Assembly: GCF_014839805.1 (NCBI RefSeq)
Contig: NC_051121.1
Coordinates: 2,525,116 to 2,589,115, forward strand
Length of the DNA stretch: 64,000 nucleotides
Reading direction: 5' to 3'
Origin: Manduca sexta
Taxonomy: Eukaryota > Arthropoda > Insecta > Lepidoptera > Sphingidae
Positions 47,101 through 59,925 of this stretch are shown here, piece after piece; the stretch's first letter is position 1; the number at the start of each line of letters is the position of its first letter. The notes beneath the pieces were generated by a model. The model had not been told where the DNA came from. It ran no database searches and saw only the letters and a list, made by a program, of their open reading frames with translations. Position numbers and translations under genes: made by a program.

Positions 47101-49777
47101 GTTAGCGCCTTCCTGAGTCATTGCTTAACCTCCCACCTCCCTCCTCCACGTCGGTACAATCATTTTATGTCAATATTTTCTACATTTCTTTGGCTCATTT
47201 TTGCTTTATTTCACTCTCAAATGACATGCAAATTGATAAATGCAATTAATGTGTTCTTTAATACGGATAATTCCCGAGATATTTCAATAGGCACAAACTG
47301 CGAACATAACAATATTTTATTGGAAATTATAAAACAAACTACAACAAATGTCAGATAGCTAAACTATGATTGTATCTGTGGATGTTACTCTCCCTAAACA
47401 TATAGAATTTTTAGAGACAATTACTTTTTCAAATACTATTCAGTTCCTAATAGATTAATACATCAAACAATTTCAGTTATATCTGATGTTTAGGCATTAG
47501 TAATAAATAATAATCATTTAACCCCCGGTCCCTTAACTACAGTTTTCTGCTATAAAAAGAACATTCAAATAAATTACGCTGTATAACTCCTCGAGCCGCG
47601 TTTCAACAATTTTATGAGTCTCCTAACGAAAGCCATCATTTACACGGAGCCGCTGCATCTCAGTGCACATAAGCGCTAAACTTGGCCCATTCAAACTTCC
47701 GCCAACTATTATATCAGCTATTTCTACTACACATTAAAGTTTTTACACCAAGATATCCAACGCCTGCGGAATATTGTTACACATCCAAGTCAAAGGATGT
47801 ACAACAGTTAGGCGAACGTATCAAAACAAAGTTAGCGGCACGTGAGCGGATTTCAGCGCTCACCTATTTATTAAACACTCAATATTTCGTTCGGGTCTAG
47901 CCCTTGGGGAGATGGTTTACAACTGTATTGAAACTGGTATTAATACGGAAAGTTTTAACACTAAACAACTTAGGACTTGTAATCGACATTTAATTGTTGT
48001 AAACTTGAGGTCTTTATCATTATAAATGTTCAACTTCAAATAGTTTACACGAAAATATGATGTAATTCCACTCTGTTTCATAATGATGCTGGCACAAGTA
48101 GTAATGCGACATTCGGTGACAGATTGCTACCACAATGGAACAAGTTACAAATGAAATTATAGATCAAAGCATCGTCAGCAACTTTGCCCTGCTCTCACAG
48201 TTTCGGGTAATTTTGTGGGAATATAATATAATACCAGTGTGTAGACGCGATATTGCTAGATAACATCAAATTAGTTCTGTTGCAAATTTAGTTTATTTAG
48301 TGTACGGCGGGAATAGTTGTTCAGCTATTTCACACACATTCGCGATGCTTTTCAACATTGCAACCGCCGTACCGCGTACACAATTACGTCGCAAACTTAA
48401 ATAGAATAATCTCACCCATCTCGCGTTCCCTCGTGAGCACATCAGAACATCAGCGCAGTATACCAAGACTTTATGAACGCCGCGGAGTCTAGACATTAGA
48501 GGCAACTAACTACCTTGAATTATGCACGCGAACAAGACAAGAACATCACCGCGACGCGTCGTCGTGCTCCTCAAATTAATTTAATTTGGCTGCGTAGTGA
48601 ACCGCGGCGTAATGCCTCGAATATTGGCTCAATCACCTCCAGTCGCCGTCTGTCCTCCTGGTGCGGGTGAGTTATTCAAATGTTGTAAGTGCGTCCCCAG
48701 GGAACACGTAATTGATACAGTAATTATTCTGCGACTTTGACGATATGTAGATCTACGCTAAATATGTTAATCTCGGGATAATATTTGCTTTATTGAACGG
48801 AAACTGACGTGGCCACGCGCCCACGCGTCAAAACCAACAGGAGATTATGCTTAGCTACCTAAATAACTTTACTGTGTTTTAATGAGACTTGTTAAGTTTG
48901 TTTTGATGATTTAAATTATCCACCTTTTACGTCAGAAATTCGCAAGCTCGTTAAATATATTACATTTAGGTACTTAAATTTCTTCACTGTGTTTCATTCT
49001 AATTATACTTACGTATAACGTATAAGGATTACTCCTTTGATGTTGTTACGACATAGCTTCGTAGTACACTTTCCTGAATCAGTAAAAGAAAACCAAAAAT
49101 CAGCACCCAAGTGTAACATGAAGTTCGTCAAGTCCATGAACTAAATTCCTCCCAACAATTTGAAGTAGGCTGGAGCGAAACTGCGCCGGGGCAATGTTTT
49201 TTCGCCAACAACGGAGCCATCTTAATGGCCCGCCAAACTTTTAATTAATCCGACGCGTTAAAGATACTTTGAATATTTTATTAGCAGACAACATGGCTGA
49301 GAATTTTTGCGAGAAAATTTAAAGATAAATTAAAATATTCAGGAGATAAGTAAATTAAAACAGGAAGAATGTTTCTGGTAGGAGGATACTCGAAGCTTTA
49401 TTTTTGCACCTGTTCGATAGTCATCATGGTTTACTTCGAGAAATCGTTGCTATGAAGACTTAGATGAATCGCTTTCCGTAATTAGCCGGAGTCCATGCCA
49501 GTAATACATACCAACATAATTCTGGCAACAGCCGGAAGAAAAAACGTCTACGATTATTCGACAATGGGCATTAATTATGTTTGACTTTTGTACTCTATTT
49601 GCCAGTAGTAGGGCTACCCAGAAAGTATAATAATTATTTTCACTTTCGGATAAGGAAATTATTGAAATTGCAGCATAAAAACCCCATCACACCACGTTAC
49701 AATATTAAGCCGATATTAGGTCACCATTTATGCACTCCTGGTAATCCCGTGACTACCCGTGACGAATCCCGTCATCA
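44179..49777. other. Intronic DNA, no gene seen
   Basis: The largest unassigned stretch. No exon or known repeat was recognised. A CpG-rich stem CGCGCTAT/ATAGCGCG lies at 46683-46707, and a CpG-rich block at about 48290-48670 holds a 70-codon minus-strand frame with no known motif. Confidence 0.45.
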
Positions 49778-49785
49778 GTTTCCAT

Positions 49786-52700
49786 TAGGGGTCGCAAACC
49801 GGTATCCCGGATTTCGAAAATACCGGAATACCGGACCAAATTAAGAACTTCAAAATACCGGTATCGATTTTACAAAAACCGGGATTTTCGGTATTTTCGG
49901 TATTTTATAAAAACAAAATTTAGTACGAAATGTGTGTATAATTATTAATTTCTCGAGTTTTAAATCGCAAAAATTTAAGCCGCTTGCTATTTCATTCATT
50001 CGTATAGGCGTATATTCTATAAAGAGCGAGCAAAATACATAGCTTATGGCTATATTGCTACTTTTGTTTTGTCCTAAGTATAGCGGTGCTAACTGTTAAT
50101 TGTTAATTATTAGAACTTATTAGAAATATTTTTTGTTCTTTAAAGTCTATCCTCATTATTCATAGACGTTATTTATCTAAGGACGGAGCATTGTTGTGGT
50201 AACAAGTCTGTTTCTCAGTGCTGACGGCTTGGCAGCCTTCGCAGTGCGTAGACGTAGGGCTGTTGTGATTGGCTAATATTGTGATACAACTTGAACCTAG
50301 TTGGCTGTCAGATTAACAAAGCTGAACAAACAGCAAGCTGTCAGATAAACAAAGCTGAGAAACATAACAGGGGGAATAGATGTAAAATACAACTTGTTTA
50401 AAAGCCTTGAGCTGCCTACAATAATGGCCTGGTATTTCATGGCAATTTCGCGGCGTTTACCGAAAGGCCGAAATTGTCCTTATTTACCCTATTTACAGCT
50501 GCGGACACACAATCGACTTGCTTCTGAGAATAAATTTGCAAGTCATCAGCATACAGATGGTACGCACATTGAAGATTTTGTGTTAAGAGGTTTATGAAGA
50601 TAGAGAACAATAATGGGGAGAGTATGCCGCCTTGAGGGACGCCACAGTCTATATTACGCCAGCTAGACGAAGAATCGTCTAGGCGCACCAACTGTTGGCG
50701 TCCCTCAAGATATGACGAGAACCAATTCACTGCCGTGGGCGAAATCATAAGGTGGGAGAAGTTTGCAAGAAGAATGTCGTGACTGACTGTATTGAAGGCG
50801 TTGGAGAAATCAACCAAAGCCAAAGAGTGACTTTGGAATCCTCCATGCCCGCTCTAATATCGCCAGTCACTTTGAAGAGTGCAGTAATAGTGGTATGGCC
50901 AGGCCTGAAGCCAGACTGGAGTGGACACAGTAGGTTGTTTCAGTGCACATGCTCAAACAGTTGCTTGTGAGCACAGGCCTCGAGCACTTTCGAGAGAAAA
51001 GGAAGAATGGATATGGGACGGAAATGCTTAGCAAGTGATGGGCTACGGATTTTTAGCGGCGTAAAGGTTGACGCCGCTGTAGAGGAACAGATGATTGCGT
51101 TCCTCTATGGAAGGGGAAGATTCCCAGTCAGGCAGATGTTGCGCCTGACCGGCAGCGGCCCCTCCAACAGTTCCTATTCGGAGGTGGTATATATGCTGCA
51201 CGTCGCGCAAATTGTGTAAGCGTGATTTAGGATCGATGTCGCCATCTATCGTGATTGCTGTGTGATTATCACTCCAGTTGTGCCACTGCATCGATCCTCT
51301 TGCAGTTCCGGCGATGTTGACAAGATGGCGGTATATGCACTAACTGTACCGCCACAGATTTAAGGAAGAGGGATAGCATAGCTCTCCGCCACAAAGACGG
51401 AAAGATACCAGTGCTGAGGGAGGCGTTAATGATATGGGACATGATTAGTAGAAGTTGGTCCAGGATAGGGATTATCATGCGACGACTGATGTTGTCACAG
51501 CCAGTGGCATTGGATTTAATGGACAGGATGACTTTTCTAATTTCACCCAACGGAACAGAAGAAAAATGAAAAGTATTAATGTTAAGCCTGGATAGACCTG
51601 CTAAGAAATCCATGGTACGCCTAGTTTGGTGATCAATCATGGTAACAGATGAAATGTTTATTAATGTCATCCAAACCAATAGTCGCACCGTGGAGATCTA
51701 TGTTTTTAACTTTGCCAGTACCCAGAGTTTCGAGGAATCTCCAGATACTAGCTGGCAAGGAAGAAGAAATATTACTGAGAATGTATCGGCGTTTAGCATT
51801 ACGTACCATCTGGTTACACCGATTCCTTGCAGCCTTAAAAAGGCACCAGTTCTCCTCCGAACGATCCCTTCTGTACTGGCAAAAAGCCCGATCCCTTCGT
51901 CTCATCGCCATCCTATCCCCATGTGTAATCCATGGTGCAGGAGGACGTTTTAATTTAATTTTCTTTAAAGAGGTGGCTGCCAATAGGTGATCCCAGTTAA
52001 AGTAAGCAGCGTCTCCTTTCAGCTTATCCGCATCAATGCGACCAAAACTACGCAAGTACAATATCTTAGAGGGGAACTTGGAAGGTTTTAGGGCGTAAGA
52101 CATGTAGATGAGATCATGGTGAGATAAGCCATGAACGGGAAATTGACCGTGGGAGAAAACAGGGGAAGAAACAGAAGTGAAGATAATGTCAAGCCAAGTG
52201 TCGTGACCATCCATATTATGGTGGGTGGCTTGCAGTGGTAGGACATGCAGTTTAGAAGAGTCAAGATCAGTAAGGAGTTTACGAGATCGGGAAGAGTGGC
52301 TGGCAAGGAGATCAGTATTTAAATCACCCATGATGATGTGATGAGCATATTCTGATGTTATAGATTCCAGAACTGGTTCCAGACTAGAGAAGTAATCAAG
52401 AGATGGGGGATAGTAAATAACACCTAGTAAGGTTTTCACTCTCTTGACCCAAACCTCAAGAAACAGAATTCGAAGAATTTCGTATAAGCAGAATAAGACG
52501 CAGGGGAAGATATTAGTTTTATATTTCAGGTCGCTACGTAAATATATAGCGACTCCGCCCCCTCTCCTGTCAACTCGATCATTTCTAATCAAATGAAACC
52601 AGGGAGGAGGTAAAGGGTAGAAGGAAGGTGAGGTTTGAGCCAGCTCTCAGAAATCAGAACGGTATGAACGTTGGCTTACGAAAATAATCTCTTTTCATTC

Positions 52701-52888
52701 AGCCTTTAACTAACCACTAAGCTGTCATTAAAATTTGACATTTAATTACTAAGTTAAATGTATATTTCCTATTTTTCTAATATTTTTTCAAATACCGGAA
52801 ATACCGAAAATACCGGAATACCGGAATTTATTTTAGGTCAATACCGAAAATACCGGTTTTGAAAAATGGTCCGGTATTGCGACCCCTA
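49786..52888. mobile_element. hAT-type element containing a LINE fragment
   Basis: Termini TAGGGGTCGC (49786-49795) and GCGACCCCTA (52879-52888) are perfect inverted repeats, flanked by the 8-bp direct repeat GTTTCCAT at 49778-49785 and 52889-52896. An 8-bp duplication and a TA(G)GGG-type end are characteristic of hAT transposons. Both arms (49786-49912 and 52790-52888) are filled with 'aataccgg'/'ccggtatt' words in both orientations, likely transposase-binding subterminal repeats. No hAT transposase is visible. The centre is a LINE fragment (about 50365-52675). A 22-bp direct repeat starting GCTGTCAGAT occurs at 50304 and 50337 in the left internal part. Confidence 0.92.
50365..52675 (-). 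pseudogene. APE-type LINE fragment (endonuclease + reverse transcriptase)
   Basis: On the minus strand, the endonuclease region: ISESWLKPHLP, then after a frameshift RGGGVAIYLRSDLKYK, IIMGDLNTDLL and LSHHDLIYMSYAL (51633-52592). The reverse transcriptase follows with SIKSNATGCDNIS, then HFRPISILPFLSKVLEAC, LQSGFRPGHTT, VDFSNAFNTVSHDIL, GVPQGGILSPLLF and LYADDLQIY (50437-50823). Several frameshifts, an in-frame stop, and a roughly 290-bp block (51030-51320) that does not read as reverse transcriptase break it. Both ends are truncated: it starts inside the endonuclease and stops soon after the palm domain, with no 3' UTR or tail. Belongs to the CR1/Jockey group in a broad sense; clade unresolved. 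Inactive. Confidence 0.88.
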
Positions 52889-52896
52889 GTTTCCAT

Positions 52897-55800
52897 CCCA
52901 ACGGAATGTCGCGAGTTCTGCTGGCTATTTGTATCATGTAAAGTTTAAACCGGAACTTTACTATCTACAAATAAGTACCTATGTTCGGTTCCAATAATTC
53001 ACTCAATGCGAAAATTATACGACTTTTATTATTCGTCAATATCGTATTTATTTATTTATTTGTGAGGTTTCATTCTGAACTAGTAACTATATTAATTGAA
53101 ATATCTACAAATAAAATTTTAATATTTCAACAAATTTTTTAGAGTACTACTACAATACCAACATTTATTTTCTTATCGGTTACATTTCTGCGAGACGAGC
53201 AAAGTACTCGCTATATAGTTAATGGCTGCTTATGACTATCTTAAATATTAATTATAACTGCATAGTCCGGTTTAATGTTCATTACCTTAAATAAGAAATG
53301 TTTAGATCTGTAATGAAGTAGAATAATGACTTCAAAATAGACCAAATTAAGTGTTAACACACTCGTGTTTGGCGACAGGAATAAAGACTATCTGTCTGTC
53401 AACTCCAAAGTACGACAAGTATGCTATAGACAAACAGGGTAAATAAAGTCATCTTATAATACCGAAAGCGTTTATTTGTTTCTAATAATGTCTCTTGAAT
53501 AAAATCTATTATGTAAGTATCATTCTGATTGACGGAAATATAAACATAAAGTGAAATGTGCACAAGGTCCGTTGCGCAGAAAAATGTAACGCTTTTAAAT
53601 TCCTCGTGATATGTCCATACGTGAACCTTATATGAAAATTATTGCTAAGGACTAAACTCAAAATACCACAAAACTAACCATATAGATTGTCGAATACGAG
53701 AGACCTAGTAAATACCAATAATGCACAGCCTTTCGTTTCATTTCTATAATTTTTATTACAATCAAAATACGGTATGTTACTCATAAAATACTCAATTCAT
53801 TCACAATTAAACATTGAATTACAATCGCGACTTCCTAAAGAAAGTGTTCGCAAACCCCGTGCAAGTTACACCCGCCATTAAAGAACACTCCGACCGTAGT
53901 GTTCAGCGAGTTTCGTTCGCGTATTGTTGACGACGCGTCTCATTCCGACCAGATTATAAACTTTAAATTGGTTTACGTAGGCATCACTACTTGAGAGCAA
54001 GGAGCAATCTCGCAGCATCCCGTCGCGCGGTCTTGTGTTACGCTCATATTTATTAATGTTTTACTTTGTAACATCAGCTAGTCTGTGTTAATGGTAACTA
54101 ACCATATGAGTTATGAACAGATTTATCTTAGTTAATGAGTAGGTATGTAGGTTTGATGCATCTTAGTATTCTAGTGCTCAAAAAGGCTTACATTTAAAAA
54201 GTCACTGAACGATATAAACTTTTCAATAACAGAAGCTATGCTTACTATCTCATTTTGTTATTCCATAACCGAAAACTTACGTCCCGAAGTACAAATCCAA
54301 AACAAACTATTAAATAAAGGAGCCATATTTCCCTATGTTATATTACGGAGCTTGTACTAAAGAATGAAATAGAAATATCGCAATATATTCGTGCGACAAC
54401 TTTTCCATTACACTCTGAAATTGATACGTTCAATCATTTCATAAACACATATAAAATAGCCGAAGCTACATTCATCAATTTCGGGCCTTATTTCCTCCAA
54501 GGCGGCTCTCACGCCTACCGGAGTCCCATAAAGCAGTTGAAGATGGATTGTTACGTTTCATAGGAGGCGAGACGTGGCGGAACTATCGGTTTGCAGCCGG
54601 AACAATGGACATAAATCATTTTAGAGCGGAGTCGCGCTCATCGGAGCGTGTTCAGCGCGCGCTCCGCCGAGGCGGCCGCCCATCGCGAGAGCCGATAATT
54701 AAAAAACTTTCAAGATTATTTTCATTACTGCTATCTCTTTCTGTCGGCCTGGTACTACGCTCCGCACATACGTAACGGAAAAACTTGGTCTATTTTAGCA
54801 AATTGCACGCTATATTCAGAAGTATACAAAGTCTGTCGTTTTATTGTTACTAGAAGCTTTTATGGGTTGGATTTTATTGAATCGAGTCTTCCCGTTGGAC
54901 GGCTTCGTTTGAGAAACAGTGTTGAAAAACGTTGAATTTTATTATTTATGCAGTCGGCGGCGGAAAGTTTCCGTTCGCTTCTCTTTATGTTGTTGTTACG
55001 CAACTTGCTGAATGCAAAACTAGGCATTGGCAAAGTATTACAAACTTTATTTTATTTGCGTTTGAGATGTAAATCATGTTGTTTTGATAAAACTTTATAA
55101 GGTCAGCATGATTTCTCAGAGTAACTGCAGAATTTAGTATAGCTATTAATAATGACTGCGTACTTATTTAAATATTATTGATATCAGTTTCCACACATCT
55201 CTATACATAAAGGTAATAAGGTTCATAAAATAGTCAAAACACTTTACATAAACATTCCTGAACTTCTTAATTCCCGGTTTTTACATCCCTCATTGGCTGT
55301 TATCGTAAAGTATGCGCTGATACTACACGGAGGTGGGTTTGAGCGACACGTGTTTTGGATTAGTGCCAGCCTCACCTGACGTCGAAAACCGCCCTAATTA
55401 ACACGGCATGTCTTAACGTCGCTGGCGAATTTGGAATATTACGTGACAACAAAGTACGACAGTAAAATGGGGAAAATAAGGCCAATCATTACCATGGTAA
55501 CATTATGCTTTAATTTATTATTCAATCAACTACATGTTAAAATTATCTGTGTTTATAAATGTTAAAACATCCAGCACATGCAGATGACCTCAATTAAGAT
55601 TACTTTCCATCCTAATACTACTTACTGGGCCCAACAAGCTTGAAATAGGTTAAAAACATAAAATATAAAAGTCATATTCAAATTCACAAATCACCAGGCG
55701 TGCATAACTCAGAGGCAGTACGCTTAGTGTTCACGCATGAGGCACGAGTCGTTGCGAGCTTTGACAACCGTGCTGGTTCTCACTCACAGGCCGCGGCGCG

Positions 55801-56685
55801 TGACGTTTTGTGCTGAACAAACAAAGTAAAGCAGACGCCGCAAATACAGGGTTTTTGTATTGCCACCGTCAGCTGCACGCTCTATTTAATACATTATGCA
55901 CATAAAATATAAAAAGATTTATTTATTTTAATGCTTACTCCGTTTGTTTTTCATGCGAACTATATTAATAAAATTATTAAACGAGACCTATACTGTGTAA
56001 ACGACAAACTGGGCCTACTGACATCATGCACACAGTTTATTATGCACAAAAAATGTATTAAAAAAATCAAACAAAAATCACGAGATATTTCTGCTTATAA
56101 ACTACAATCGTAGAGATACACAATCCAAATATTTCGAAGTTAACTTTCGTTAAGCAACAAATAAGCCTAAACCCACTTTCACATTATAGTTCAGATATAA
56201 CAATAAAACTGAAGCAGTTCAACTTTAACCATTACAAGATAATAGTATGTACGAGAGTATTCGACAGTCACCGCGTGAACTCGAAACACCGCCAAGAATC
56301 GATACTCGCTGCGGTCGAAACGTGGCGCGAATAGTTAAATACCTGTTGAAAAATTTCACAGGCACATGTCGTTTGTTCCGGCGATGTATCGATTCGAGAC
56401 GAGGCACATACGGCCCCACTCTCCCCTTCTTGCGACGGTAATGGCTCACTTAATTTTTTATGGCAATAATGTAATGTTCCAGACAATGTGTGAGCAAATT
56501 GATTTATTTTTTTATACGTGGTGTACAGGTAGGGTACCTGAGAGTGAGTAATCGAGTTACGAATAATATAAAATAGTATACGAATATCAATTCGATCAAT
56601 TGAAATCGAGATGTGAAAGAATAAACAGAATAATCAATAAAATACGGTTTTATCATCTACGGCACAAGATTCAAAATATTTCTCC
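52897..56685. other. Intronic DNA, no gene seen
   Basis: No exon recognised. CpG-rich words occur at about 53880-54030 and 54580-54700. At 56247-56441 a 64-codon plus-strand frame with ATG overlaps a 74-codon minus-strand frame in a CpG-rich block; neither has known motifs. Confidence 0.45.
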
Positions 56686-56786
56686 TAGGGCTTCCAATCC
56701 CGCAAATGCCGGGATCCCATGGGATTAAAAATTCTCGGTCCCACAAATACAGAAATTGTAGATAGAGTACAGGATTGGAAGCCCTA
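56686..56786. mobile_element. 101-bp MITE, hAT-like ends
   Basis: Perfect 15-bp terminal inverted repeats TAGGGCTTCCAATCC and GGATTGGAAGCCCTA. The TAGGG start resembles hAT ends, as in the larger element at 49786, but I see no 8-bp target duplication (flanks differ), so the family is tentative. The internal part contains 'gccgggatcccatggg'. It has no coding capacity. Confidence 0.75.
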
Positions 56787-58239
56787 TCGTAGCAAACACT
56801 GAATTCGTACATTTTCATGCCAAGTCATACACGGCTTAAGCGCATGCCATAATACAACCCACAGATTTGGAGCACGGAATATGGAATTACATCCCGAGTG
56901 GAGGTAGATTAGCAAGACTACCTCGTACAGGTTCCTATGATGAGCGCTGGACACGCGGTGCCAGATTAGCGCACACATGAGCACTTAGTGTACTGAGGAT
57001 CCATATACACAAAGCGACACGTGTACATTCACAACTACTGCAATCAGTTTTTATTATTTAATATTCAAATGTAAATTTTTAGGGTAATATTTTTTATCTT
57101 ATCAAGGCATAGTGACGTGATTAAATTTTATGTAGTCAAAATAAATTGTCGACTAACGAGACTTTGCATATTAAAGATATTTAGACACATGGATATTATT
57201 GAACAAATCATAATATTTGTCTCCTGTGTATCGTGTGTGAAGTCATGGCTAACGTTATCGTCCGGACTTTATCAACAGTTTCCGAGCGCCCGCCCGGTAT
57301 AGGCGCGCGCACCGCCATCCACACACAAGGCCCGGCGGCTACGCTGAAAAACCGCACGCATTTTTATTGCATTGTCCTCTCTTTGTGCACGGTCGTACGA
57401 ATACCTTGAATTTATTTTATTATTAGCTTTTGTTCCTGTCCATTTTTTTTGTTAGTTTTTTTTGTTAGTTAAAATACCTCTATGCATACTTATAAAACAG
57501 AAAGTAAACTATAGCTTAATTCAATATTTAATATATCTATGTATTTATTTTCTTAATCCATTTTGCAGTTAGTACGTAATACGCTTACGAAATACGTAAC
57601 ATTTTATTTAGAAATGATAACATTAAAAAGGATTTAAGCAGATAATTTTTAATGTAAACGAAAATATTCATTCAAACATATTTAGCTCGCAAAATGAGTT
57701 AAGTTAACTCTATTTAATGTTTGAGTATTAAACCCAACGAGCTTAACTAATAATGTCGTCGGCACGTCGACAATTTTACTACGAAAAAGGTTTTAAATGA
57801 GTATAAAAAAAGAATATTTTGTTAACCATTATGTTCCCGAATAAGTTCACTAACTCGTCATCATAAAAGCTAGTTTTTAGCATTCAAAATCGAGTTATAA
57901 ATGAAAATTATTGCATAAAGCAAATCGAGAATTGACAAGTTTGTCAATAGTTATGGACCTATACTAAATTTTACACAATAATAATAATTAGGCCTAACCA
58001 TGAAAATACAAATCCTACTTTGGTAGTCCCATTGTCACTTATCCGTTTTAAAGCTAACGTTGTCAATACAAGAATTTAGTTCCATTTTACCAGCTCCGTC
58101 AGTCTATAAATGCATTGAGTTCAACAGAAGAAAATACTAGTCCTTATTAGTTAAAATATTTATTCAATAATAATAATTAAAAATCCATTGGTAAGTGGTT
58201 GATAGTGTTTTATTTAAGTTGATTGTAAGTAGTTTGTGT
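56787..58239. other. Intronic DNA, no gene seen
   Basis: AT-rich with a short GC-rich block near 57285-57360. No recognised element. Confidence 0.45.
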
Positions 58240-58400
58240 GGCGTGCGCGGTATGGGCAAAATTATTTCGAATTTTTTTGCTTAATATTCGACCGGAATCA
58301 GGAATTTGTCCCCTGACGAAACGCTTTGCAAATAGTGGATGCAACAGTTGTGCTTCTGTACACCACCTCGGGGATAGAATGCATAAGTGCACGCGCACGC
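58240..58400 (+). mobile_element. SINE family B, 5'-truncated copy
   Basis: Contains 'gggcaaaattattt', 'ggaatttgtcccc', 'gttgtgcttctgtac' and 'ctcggggatagaatgc' in the order of the SINE body at 19535-19795 (opposite strand). The tRNA head is absent. It ends in an alternating CACGCGCACGCGCG run. Confidence 0.75.
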
Positions 58401-58979
58401 GCGTGTTTGTTTATGTAGTTTAAGGAGATAATGCTATTGATTATTACCAGGAATTCAGACGGCAGGCGAGGTATCAGTTGAATAACAATGTAATTCGAGA
58501 TTTTCTCACAGAGGATTAATCCACTTAAACTCCAGTTCCTAGAATAGGGGTGTTCACAGAGCTTCTACATAATGTATATTGGCGTTTTCGAAACATCTCA
58601 ATAAATATGACGGCATCGTTTCGTAAAAAGCTCTAGTTAAAACTACACAACTTACTATGTGAAGCAACGTTTTCTTATAAATTAAAGCTATTATGATAGG
58701 TTATTTAACTATTATAAAAATCCCCTGATTACAAGATTGGTACTAACCTCATACAGCGGGATCAAAGATGGGACATAATGACAATTTAAGATGGAACCCT
58801 GACCTAGTGTTCACCGCCGGCTTGCTCACCGCTACGCCATGCCATGTAAGCAATTGAACTTGTACTATTACTTTTTGTATTTGTTTGAATGAGCGAATCT
58901 CTGAAATTACTGCCCAAATTTTAAATATTATTTTTTCACTAACAGGAAGCTAGCTTTGTCCTAAAAAGTTTTACTCGCT

Positions 58980-59202
58980 TTATGGTGTAGCTGCATTGCG
59001 TTTGTGATGAGGTTACCTTGCTGAGGTCCCAGTTAGAATACTGGGTCGGAAAAAGTGTTATTTTTTTAGCTAAGTTTAGCCCTTAGCTTAGAATTGTGCC
59101 TGATAAATGGCAAAACGCTCGCGTACTATTAAACACAACAACAACACATAGGCGAAGTGTGGGGATTACGCTTCTGCCTACCCTGAAAAGAGAAAAAGGC
59201 AA
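58980..59202 (+). mobile_element. SINE family B-like, diverged copy with head
   Basis: The head has 'tggtgtagctgc' in the A-box position and 'gaggtcccagttagaatac' where the intact SINE has its B box, followed by 'tgggtcggaaaaagtgttat'. The body ends 'ggattacgcttctgcctacc'. Old and degraded, probably a related subfamily. Confidence 0.7.
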
Positions 59203-59696
59203 GTTCTAGAAACGTATAATCTTTTTAACCATCACTGACGTGCTGCAATACAGAGATGTGTACGTAAAATAAAATTCGAATTCATAGACCCCCACCGGTA
59301 CCTCGCGAAGACCTCTTAATTCACCCAAATATAATTTTAATATTAACGAGAACTTTACATTTATACGTAACCGGCACTCGCTCGAGTTCTATTTGCAGAA
59401 TTAGTGAGTTGGTCATGTTTTGTAGAGGTCCCAGGGTGGCCATGAGGAGCAGAACGTATACCCGAGTTAGCCCATAATGTTTATGCTTAGTAAAAATATA
59501 TCAACCGTGGGACTATAACGGCGAACGAACTGCGTGCCGACAAAATTAAATGGAAGCAACGAGATAGATAAAAGTGTTTTATGTAGGCTTGAACACGGTT
59601 ACTAAAGTACATTTTTAAATTAGGTTTGATAGATTCGTCATGTTCCATTTGTGGGATGATCAAAGTACGACAAAGATTGAAACAGCATCATTTATA
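59203..59696. other. Intronic DNA, no gene seen
   Basis: No recognised element or coding potential. Confidence 0.5.
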
Positions 59697-59925
59697 TATA
59701 ACTAGCTTTTGCTCGCAGCTTCACCCGCGTCAAGGAGTTTTCCGAGATAAGACTCCCGCTATATATTTTCCCTGGAAAGAAAGTAGCCTATAACCTTCCC
59801 AGGGTTTTTAACTATATCAATACCAAATTTCATAAAAATCCGTTTAATAGATTTTGAGAAAATCGAAAACATACAGACAGGCGGAAAGAAAACGGGGCTT
59901 TACTTTATTATATGTATACAAAGTT
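59697..59925 (+). repeat. Dispersed lepidopteran repeat ('aactagcttttgcccgcgg' family), copy 2
   Basis: It starts 'aactagcttttgctcgcag' and includes 'gtagcctataaccttccc', 'accaaatttcataaaaatcc' and 'acagacaggcgg', in the same order as the copy at 14832-15050. Non-coding. Confidence 0.75.

Noticed and set aside
56247..56441. 64-codon plus-strand frame with ATG, overlapping frames on the minus strand
   Set aside because: Overlap on both strands reflects CpG-rich composition; no motif, no context.
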